Below are positions 1 to 4,324 of a DNA stretch of 5,700 bases, piece after piece. Position 1 is the stretch's first letter, and each line of letters begins with the position of its first letter. The notes below the pieces were generated by a model. It was not told the DNA's origin. It made no database searches and saw only the letters and a list, made by a program, of their open reading frames with translations. This stretch comes from an uncultured Fibrobacterota bacterium (lineage in GTDB: Bacteria > Fibrobacterota > Chitinivibrionia > Chitinivibrionales > CAIOZP01): assembly GCA_903862805.1 (NCBI GenBank), contig CAIOZP010000024.1:1-5700 (forward strand). The letters are read 5' to 3'. Both the position numbers and the translations under genes were made by a program.

Positions 1-88
1 AAACCTCGAAGCGATCGACTGCCGCCTTGCAGATGTTCCATCCGAGAAATCCGCTGGCACCGGTGACGAGAAGGCGTTTTCTGCCCAT
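1..88 (-). CDS. NAD(P)-dependent epimerase/reductase-like protein (SDR family), N-terminal fragment
   Basis: Only the first 29 codons lie in the window; the gene continues past position 1. The N-terminus reads MGRKRLLVTGASGFLGWNI: a beta strand followed by the Gly-rich dinucleotide-binding loop GASGFLG (residues 10-16) of the extended short-chain dehydrogenase (Rossmann) fold. Members include sugar-nucleotide epimerases and dTDP-4-dehydrorhamnose reductase (RmlD)-like enzymes; the GFLGWN variant is most reminiscent of the RmlD-like group, but the catalytic Tyr-x-x-x-Lys is outside the window, so substrate and reaction cannot be named. The ATG is preceded by AAGGA (99-95) with 6 nt spacing. 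That ribosome-binding site overlaps the last base of the hisG stop codon and the start lies 10 nt after hisG, so it is probably cotranscribed and perhaps translationally coupled. Family assignment is good; specific function is unknown. Confidence 0.8.
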   Translation of the reverse strand, partial: MGRKRLLVTGASGFLGWNICKAAVDRFEV

Positions 89-98
89 GAAAATTCCT

Positions 99-947
99 TT
101 ATATCCGACAGGTGCGGATATCGGTTACGATTATTCCCTTCGCGCCTATTGCCGCGAGGTCGTCGATCACTCGATTGATTTCTTTATTCCGTATCATTGC
201 CTTCACTGCAACCCATGCCTTCTCGGAAAGCGGGGAGATCGTTGGCGACTCGACGCCGGGCGTTATTGCGCAGGCTTTATCGAGAACCGTTTCGGGGATG
301 TCGTATTCGACCATCGCATACTCGCGGGCGAGCAGGATTCCCTTCACACGCGAAAGAAATGTCGATGCTTCCGGAGGCAATGTGTTGTTGCCTTTTCTTG
401 CAACGAGCACGGCTTCGGACACAAGTATCGGATCACCGACCGTTTTCAGTCCGGCTTCTTCAAGTGTACGACCCGATTCAACGACATCGGCAATTGCATC
501 GGCGACGCCAAGGCGGATGGAGATTTCGACCGCACCATCGAGTTCGACAATAGAGACCGGTACGCCACGTCCTACCATGTCGGCGCGAACGATGTTCGGA
601 TACGATGTTGCAATGCGGAATCCGCCGAACTGATCGGGCGTGAGATTTTTTTCCTTCGGCAAAGCGTAAAAGAAACGCGACCCGCCGAAGCCAAGCGGAA
701 GAAGTTCGTCGACATTTGCACTGCCATCGGCGGTGAGATCACGGCCGGTTATGCCCATGTCGATCACGCCATTGCCTACGTAAACGGCAATATCACGCGG
801 ACGGATGAAAAAGAATTCGACGTTGTTGGCGACATCGCGCACTGCAAGTTCTCGGCCTGTCGGCTTGCAGCGATAACCCGCCGCATTGACAAGTGCGATT
901 GCGCCTTCGGACAGGGCACCTTTGTTTGGAATAGCGATTTTCAACAT
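99..947 (-). CDS. hisG: ATP phosphoribosyltransferase, long form (HisG)
   Basis: It catalyses the first committed step of histidine synthesis in the cytoplasm: ATP + PRPP gives phosphoribosyl-ATP + PPi. The 282-residue length is that of the long, self-sufficient HisG that does not need HisZ. Visible features are the N-terminal IPNKGALSE (residues 6-14), GITGRDL (65-71), and the PRPP-binding signature around 147-162 (GVADAIADVVESGRTL, with D154, G159 and T161). A C-terminal ACT-like regulatory domain spans about 208-282 and contains ITPGVESPTISPL; in this family it binds histidine for feedback inhibition. From memory, the sequence is notably like Mycobacterium HisG (NNVEFFF, LDGAVEIS, DLAAIGAK near the end). 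I chose the ATG at 947 because MLKIAIPNKG is the usual N-terminus; a GGA lies 9 nt upstream, a weak site. A TTG two codons earlier (953) is possible but less likely. It follows hisE by 23 nt in the same operon. Confidence 0.96.
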   Translation of the reverse strand: MLKIAIPNKGALSEGAIALVNAAGYRCKPTGRELAVRDVANNVEFFFIRPRDIAVYVGNGVIDMGITGRDLTADGSANVDELLPLGFGGSRFFYALPKEKNLTPDQFGGFRIATSYPNIVRADMVGRGVPVSIVELDGAVEISIRLGVADAIADVVESGRTLEEAGLKTVGDPILVSEAVLVARKGNNTLPPEASTFLSRVKGILLAREYAMVEYDIPETVLDKACAITPGVESPTISPLSEKAWVAVKAMIRNKEINRVIDDLAAIGAKGIIVTDIRTCRI

Positions 948-970
948 TAACAAATATCCGGAAAAATGGT

Positions 971-1234
971 TTACAGATAACGATAGACATCATCAAGCGA
1001 AAGGTCACATGCGTACATCATGACCTGAAGATGATATAGCAACTGAGAAATCTCTTCGGCGGTTTTCTCGCGGCCTTCGTATTCGGCGGCCATCCATACT
1101 TCACCGCCTTCTTCGATAACTTTCTTGCCGATGAAATGTTTGCCCTTCAGAAATTCCTTCACGGTGCCGGACTCGGGATCGTTGCGCTTTATTTTCTCTC
1201 CGAGTTCTGCGAAGAGTTCTTCAAATGTTTTCAC
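971..1234 (-). CDS. hisE: Phosphoribosyl-ATP pyrophosphatase (HisE)
   Basis: It hydrolyses phosphoribosyl-ATP, the product of HisG, to phosphoribosyl-AMP + PPi, the second step of histidine synthesis. The 87-residue protein is a stand-alone HisE without a HisI domain, of the all-helical MazG-like fold. The metal-binding helix is seen as EEGGE (residues 41-45), followed by [11 protein letters not shown] (59-69) and the C-terminal [10 protein letters not shown]. In most HisE proteins the second helix reads E-x-x-D-L-L-Y-H; here position 64 is Gln instead of Asp. I recall the same EEISQLLY in Mycobacterium HisE, so this is probably a subfamily trait and not a defect. The start is GTG at 1234, giving the family N-terminus [12 protein letters not shown]. 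It overlaps the fprA stop by 4 nt (GTGA), with GGAG at 1243-1240 and 5 nt spacing. The reading frame is open upstream to 1354, but that part is fprA in another frame. Confidence 0.93.
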   Translation of the reverse strand: MKTFEELFAELGEKIKRNDPESGTVKEFLKGKHFIGKKVIEEGGEVWMAAEYEGREKTAEEISQLLYHLQVMMYACDLSLDDVYRYL

Positions 1235-1243
1235 ACGGTCTCC
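1231..1243 (-). promoter_or_regulatory. hisE ribosome-binding site inside fprA and GTGA stop/start overlap
   Basis: The last codons of fprA contain GGAG (1243-1240), followed 5 nt later by GTG (1234-1232), the hisE start. The fprA stop TGA is 1233-1231, so the two genes share the tetranucleotide GTGA. This geometry is typical of translational coupling: ribosomes ending on fprA can reinitiate on hisE. It decides the hisE start, because no other start codon with a suitable site gives the family N-terminus. Confidence 0.8.
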
Positions 1244-2415
1244 GGTAGAATGAATTTTTTGATTTCTTCTTCGACTTGCGCTGTAAGTGCCGCAAGCTTT
1301 TCGCCATCGGGAATATACTGAAACCGTGCGCTCTGCATGAGATCGAATCCGCATTTGCGCAATTCATCCTCGACAAGCGCGACGCTCTGACCACCCCAGC
1401 CATACGATCCGAAAGCCATTCCAACGCGCCCTTTGGGAGCAAGACCTTTCAGATACGTGAGGAATGCAGCAACCGACGGCAGCATATTGTTGTTGAGCGT
1501 CGGCGAACCGACACAAACGAATCGCGCCGATAGCAGGCTCGTCATGATGTCGGATATATGCGAATCCTGCGGATTGACGATTGTGGTAAGTATGCCGCAG
1601 TTCTCGAAAGCCTCGGCAACGGCACCGGCCATCTTAGCGGTTGAATCCCACATCGTGTCGTAAACGACCACGGCCTTCGATACAGTTTCGTTGGTGCACC
1701 ACTTTGTGTAGCTGCCAAGGATTTCGGGAAGATGCTTGCGCCAGATCACGCCGTGACTCGGAGCGATCGTCTTTATCTCGAAACCAGAAACAGCACTGAG
1801 CGCTGCCTTGACCTGATTTCCGTAGGGCAGAACAATATTCGCGTAATACTTCGCCGCCTCTTCCATAACAATATGAACCGGCAGCTCATCGTCGAAACGT
1901 TCTGATGTCGCAATGTGTTGACCGAAGGCATCGTTGGAGAAAAGAATCTTTTCTTCGGGGCAGAAGCTGAGCATGTTGTCTGGCCAGTGAACCATCGGCG
2001 TCTGCACAAAATTCAGACTGCGTTTACCAAGGTTCAGCGAGTCACCGGTTTTGACGACTTTGTAATTCAGTTCGCCATAGTGCATACGCAGACCCTCGGC
2101 GCCTTTGGGCGAGCAGACGATCTGCATGTTCGGCGCGAGCTTCGCAACTTCTGGAATGGCACCCGAATGATCCATTTCGACATGGTTTGCCACGAGGTAG
2201 TCGATCTTTGAGACATCGACCAGACTTGCTATTCTGTCAAGCATATCCTGCGTGAGGTAGCTTTTCACGCTATCGACGAGAGTCACCTTTTCGTCAATTA
2301 TAAGGTAGGCATTGTAGGATGATCCGCGCTGGGTGAGGTATCCGTGAAAATTCCTCAGCCGCCAGTCGATCCCGCCAACCCAATATATTCCGTCTGCAAT
2401 CTGTACCGGTTTCAC
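1231..2415 (-). CDS. fprA: Flavodiiron protein (FprA-type oxygen/NO reductase)
   Basis: This is a cytoplasmic A-type flavodiiron protein of 394 residues, the usual length. It has a metallo-beta-lactamase-like diiron domain (about 1-245) followed by a flavodoxin-like FMN domain (about 248-394). Family members reduce O2 to water and/or NO to N2O with electrons from rubredoxin. The full set of diiron ligands is visible: H78-x-E80-x-D82-H83 in [10 protein letters not shown]143 in MVHWPDNM, D162 in SNDAFGQH and H221 in APSHGVIW. The FMN phosphate loop is [12 protein letters not shown] (252-263), with further flavin contacts in [11 protein letters not shown] (303-313) and FGSYGWGG (335-342). No rubredoxin domain is fused at the C-terminus, but a separate rubredoxin gene lies at 3119. 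The start is GTG at 2415 with GGAG (2424-2421) spaced 5 nt. It is the first gene of the leftward operon. O2 versus NO preference cannot be read from the sequence. Confidence 0.96.
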   Translation of the reverse strand: MKPVQIADGIYWVGGIDWRLRNFHGYLTQRGSSYNAYLIIDEKVTLVDSVKSYLTQDMLDRIASLVDVSKIDYLVANHVEMDHSGAIPEVAKLAPNMQIVCSPKGAEGLRMHYGELNYKVVKTGDSLNLGKRSLNFVQTPMVHWPDNMLSFCPEEKILFSNDAFGQHIATSERFDDELPVHIVMEEAAKYYANIVLPYGNQVKAALSAVSGFEIKTIAPSHGVIWRKHLPEILGSYTKWCTNETVSKAVVVYDTMWDSTAKMAGAVAEAFENCGILTTIVNPQDSHISDIMTSLLSARFVCVGSPTLNNNMLPSVAAFLTYLKGLAPKGRVGMAFGSYGWGGQSVALVEDELRKCGFDLMQSARFQYIPDGEKLAALTAQVEEEIKKFILPETV

Positions 2416-2442
2416 ACAAACTCCATTATATCAAGGATGCCA

Positions 2443-2472
2443 AATATAGATCACGAAAAGCCACGCTGTCAC
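2443..2472 (-). promoter_or_regulatory. Candidate promoter for the fprA-hisE-hisG operon
   Basis: Reading the minus strand, GTGACA (2472-2467, 5 of 6 matches to the -35 consensus) is followed after 18 nt by TATATT (2448-2443, 5 of 6 matches to the -10 consensus). Transcription would begin near 2436, giving a leader of about 20 nt before the fprA GTG. The same -10 region also reads TATATTTG, which fits the TAnnTTTG form of Bacteroidetes promoters, although no TTTG is found 19-21 nt upstream. A second TATAAT sits at 2431-2426, right against the ribosome-binding site, without a good -35. This is a prediction from pattern only. Confidence 0.45.
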
Positions 2473-2501
2473 GGTGCAATGAACAATTTGACGGCCGTGC
2501 C

Positions 2502-2531
2502 TTGTCGGAATTGCGGTCAGCCGTATATATT
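2502..2531 (+). promoter_or_regulatory. Candidate promoter for the ferritin-like/rubredoxin operon
   Basis: TTGTCG (2502-2507, 4 of 6 to -35) is followed after 18 nt by TATATT (2526-2531, 5 of 6 to -10), or after 16 nt by TATATA (2524-2529). Transcription would start about 2538, leaving a leader of about 60 nt before the ATG at 2601. An alternative -35, TTGACG at 2488-2493, is too far (about 30 nt) from this -10. The -35 is weak, so the element may need an activator or may be wrong. Confidence 0.3.
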
Positions 2532-2600
2532 GAGCGGGTTGAAATGCGGCTGATTGGTGTCGGCCGATACAAACAGCGAACAATATTTTACGGAGAAGAC

Positions 2601-3098
2601 ATGGGGATCATTTATAACGCCGACGAGATCTACGAAATTGCCTTGCACATTGAAGAAAACGGCAAAAAATTTTACGATGCCGCCGCGGAAAAAGTCCCGG
2701 AAGAAAACGTCCGCAAGCTACTTCTTGAACTTTCATCATGGGAACTGCGCCACATCGACCTGTTCAAAGATCTCCGTAAAGGCCTTAAAGACAAGCTCGG
2801 TATCGAAACCAGCTTTGATGCAGATGATCTTGCCGCCAGCTACATTACCGCGCTTGCCGACAGCCACGTCTTCGTGCAGAATTTCGACCTTTCGGTTCTG
2901 ATTGACAGATGCAAATCAGGGCGCGAAGTTCTTGAAACGGCTTTGCGCTTCGAGAAGGATTCTGTTATCTACTATGCGGCGGTCAAAGATCTTGTTCCGG
3001 CGCATCTCGGTCGTGATGATGTCAGCAAAATTGAGCTTGAAGAGATTCGCCACGTTTCATTTATCTACAAACAGCTTAGAACCTTTTCTGTAGAGTAA
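2601..3098 (+). CDS. Rubrerythrin-type ferritin-like diiron protein (no rubredoxin domain)
   Basis: A 165-residue cytoplasmic four-helix protein of the ferritin-like/rubrerythrin superfamily (the COG1633 kind). The four expected ligand motifs appear in order: E18 in IEENGKKFY (17-25), E48-x-x-H51 in [10 protein letters not shown]118 in [11 protein letters not shown] and E148-x-x-H151 in [10 protein letters not shown]. These are the ligands of a non-haem diiron site. Rubrerythrins reduce hydrogen peroxide, but the C-terminal rubredoxin-like domain of classical rubrerythrin is absent; the separate rubredoxin gene 20 nt downstream could supply electrons. I start it at ATG 2601, with GGAG (2592-2595) spaced 5 nt. 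The frame is open back to 2502, including an ATG at 2544, but the extra residues are unlike the family and lack a ribosome-binding site. The diiron fold is well supported; peroxide reduction is inferred from the family and neighbours, and iron handling is an alternative. Confidence 0.88.
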   Translation: MGIIYNADEIYEIALHIEENGKKFYDAAAEKVPEENVRKLLLELSSWELRHIDLFKDLRKGLKDKLGIETSFDADDLAASYITALADSHVFVQNFDLSVLIDRCKSGREVLETALRFEKDSVIYYAAVKDLVPAHLGRDDVSKIELEEIRHVSFIYKQLRTFSVE

Positions 3099-3118
3099 TT
3101 CCATTTAAGGAGAACAGT

Positions 3119-3277
3119 ATGAAGAAGTACGAATGCGATGTCTGCGGTTATGTTTACGATCCTGCCGTCGGCGACCCCGATCACGGAATTGCGCCCGGCA
3201 CCCCCTTCGAAGAAATTCCCGATGACTGGAGCTGCCCTGAATGCGGTGTTGACAAGAGCCAGTTTTCTCCCAAGTGA
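3119..3277 (+). CDS. Rubredoxin
   Basis: A 52-residue protein of exactly the usual length for a single-domain rubredoxin, a small cytoplasmic one-electron carrier with one iron bound by four cysteines. Both knuckles are intact: C6-x-x-C9-G ([11 protein letters not shown]) and C39-x-x-C42-G ([13 protein letters not shown]). The conserved core aromatics Y4, Y11, Y13, F30, W37 and F49 are also present, as is the EEIPDDW segment before the second knuckle. The ATG at 3119 has a strong AAGGAG (3107-3112) spaced 6 nt. It lies 20 nt after the ferritin-like gene and is almost certainly cotranscribed with it. Likely partners are the ferritin-like protein and the divergently encoded FprA, since rubredoxin is the known donor to both families. 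The pairing here is inferred from context. Confidence 0.96.
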   Translation: MKKYECDVCGYVYDPAVGDPDHGIAPGTPFEEIPDDWSCPECGVDKSQFSPK

Positions 3278-3278
3278 T

Positions 3279-3307
3279 CAGTATTGCCTAAGGTTTTTAC
3301 AATACTG
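3279..3307 (+). terminator. Hairpin directly after rubredoxin, possible terminator or mRNA 3' stabiliser
   Basis: CAGTATTG (3279-3286) and CAATACTG (3300-3307) form a perfect 8-bp inverted repeat with a 13-nt loop, starting 2 nt after the rubredoxin stop codon. The stem is AT-rich and is followed by TTCCATTTC, not a real U run, so it is a weak intrinsic terminator at best. It may act together with the next hairpin. Confidence 0.4.
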
Positions 3308-3320
3308 TTCCATTTCATAA

Positions 3321-3350
3321 ATGCCGGATCGATGCTATCTGATCCGGCGT
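3321..3350 (+). terminator. GC-rich hairpin, likely transcription terminator of the ferritin-like/rubredoxin operon
   Basis: GCCGGATC (3323-3330) pairs perfectly with GATCCGGC (3341-3348). The stem can grow outward through a T-G wobble and an A-T pair (3321-3350), and inward by GAT/ATC with one bulged T, leaving a GCT loop. It is the strongest inverted repeat in the window and sits between rubredoxin and the sigma factor gene. Downstream is only T-rich (GTTCGGTCTTCCCC), so termination is probable but not certain; the palindromic core could also bind a protein. Confidence 0.5.
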
Positions 3351-3390
3351 TCGGTCTTCCCCTCACTGAACATGAGTTGAAAGGTCGGCG

Positions 3391-4248
3391 ATGAAGGCAA
3401 GACTTCCCAGCAGTTTACTCATCGAAGAAGGTAACCTCGGTGTATATCTTCGAGACATATCCAGATACGGTCCGCTCTCATCGGCTGACGAGCGCGAAAT
3501 GGCAATCCGAATCCGTAAAGGCGATAAGCGTGCGCTTGACCGGCTTGTAAAATCAAACCTGCGCTTCGTCGTTTCAGTTGCACGCAATTATCAGAATCAG
3601 GGCATGACGCTGGTCGATCTTATCAACGAGGGAAACCTCGGACTAATCAAAGCGGCAATGCGTTTCGACGAAGGCAAGAATTTCAAATTCATTTCTTACG
3701 CCGTTTGGTGGATACGTCAGGCGATCCTTCAGGGACTTGCCGATCATTCCCGTATTGTCAAGATTCCGCTCAATCGTGTCGCGACAATCCATCGCGTCGG
3801 GAAGGCCCGAATTGCACTTGAGCAGAAACTCGGGCACACACCAGGCATCGCCGAAATCGCCGAAGAGCTCGGTATCCCGGAAGAGGATGTCGCCAGCTCG
3901 CTCCAGATCGGACGTTCCCACGCTTCTCTTGATGCGCCCATCGGCGATGATTCGTCCGGTTCGCTCATCGACATAATTTCCGATGACAATGCCGTAAGCA
4001 CCGACGATGTATCAATGGCCGATGCGCGAACCAACGAAGTTGAGCGGCTCATGTCGCTGCTCGGCTCCCGCGAGGAGGAAGTTCTGCGTCTTTACTTCGG
4101 CATCGGCGAAGACACGGCTTACACGCTCGAAGAAATCGGGATCAGAACCGGAATTACCCGCGAGCGTGTAAGACAGATCAAAGACACGGCCATAGCGAAA
4201 CTGCGCAAGCATCACAGGGCAAAGGAACTCTGGGAATTTCTTGACTGA
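3391..4248 (+). CDS. Sigma-70 family RNA polymerase sigma factor (short RpoD-like, no region 1.1)
   Basis: A 285-residue sigma-70 factor that directs RNA polymerase to promoters. Region 1.2 is about residues 10-47 (EEGNLGVYLRDI onward). Region 2 is about 48-122, with NLRFVVSVARNYQNQG, the core-binding DLINEGNLGLIKAA and the -10-recognising region 2.4 YAVWWIRQAILQGLADHSR (103-121). Region 3 spans about 123-180. Region 4 is about 216-275, with the -35-binding helix-turn-helix TLEEIGIRTGITRERVRQIK (245-264). Region 1.1 and the long non-conserved insert of E. coli RpoD are absent. This size and the WIRQAILQ sequence resemble the primary sigma factor of Bacteroidetes/Chlorobi-type bacteria, although an RpoS-like alternative factor is possible. 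The only start is ATG 3391: an in-frame TGA lies just upstream, and AAAGG (3380-3384) is spaced 6 nt. No convincing promoter is visible between the hairpins and the start. Confidence 0.93.
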   Translation: MKARLPSSLLIEEGNLGVYLRDISRYGPLSSADEREMAIRIRKGDKRALDRLVKSNLRFVVSVARNYQNQGMTLVDLINEGNLGLIKAAMRFDEGKNFKFISYAVWWIRQAILQGLADHSRIVKIPLNRVATIHRVGKARIALEQKLGHTPGIAEIAEELGIPEEDVASSLQIGRSHASLDAPIGDDSSGSLIDIISDDNAVSTDDVSMADARTNEVERLMSLLGSREEEVLRLYFGIGEDTAYTLEEIGIRTGITRERVRQIKDTAIAKLRKHHRAKELWEFLD

Positions 4249-4269
4249 TTCAGCTACCTGTGCCGCAGT

Positions 4270-4289
4270 TTTTTCGCCCCTCCGAAAAA
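4270..4289 (+). terminator. AT-rich inverted repeat between sigma factor and kinase, weak terminator candidate
   Basis: TTTTTCG (4270-4276) and CGAAAAA (4283-4289) form a 7-bp inverted repeat around a CCCCTC loop. The T run 4269-4274 also follows a very weak CTG/CAG hairpin, which could give a poor forward terminator. On the minus strand the element likewise begins with T5. It could attenuate read-through from the sigma gene into the kinase, or mean nothing. Confidence 0.2.
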
Positions 4290-4324
4290 TCCGGCTCGAA
4301 ACCTGTTACAAACGGAAGTCTTAA

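Noticed and set aside
27..950. 307-codon plus-strand open frame opposite hisG
   Set aside because: Its translation has no recognisable motif and an erratic, Cys/His/Arg-rich composition. The opposite strand is an unmistakable HisG with full family motifs, so this is an antisense shadow.
1235..1354. 40-codon N-terminal extension of hisE in the same frame
   Set aside because: It lies wholly within fprA, is Arg/Ser-rich and unlike HisE. The GTG at 1234 with GGAG gives the family N-terminus.
1915..2211. 98-codon plus-strand frame inside fprA, and similar short frames opposite fprA
   Set aside because: They are opposite the conserved diiron-ligand region of FprA and have no motif or ribosome-binding site.
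2502..2600. 33-codon N-terminal extension of the ferritin-like protein
   Set aside because: It overlaps the likely promoter, lacks a ribosome-binding site before its start codons and does not resemble the family. ATG 2601 has GGAG at 5 nt.
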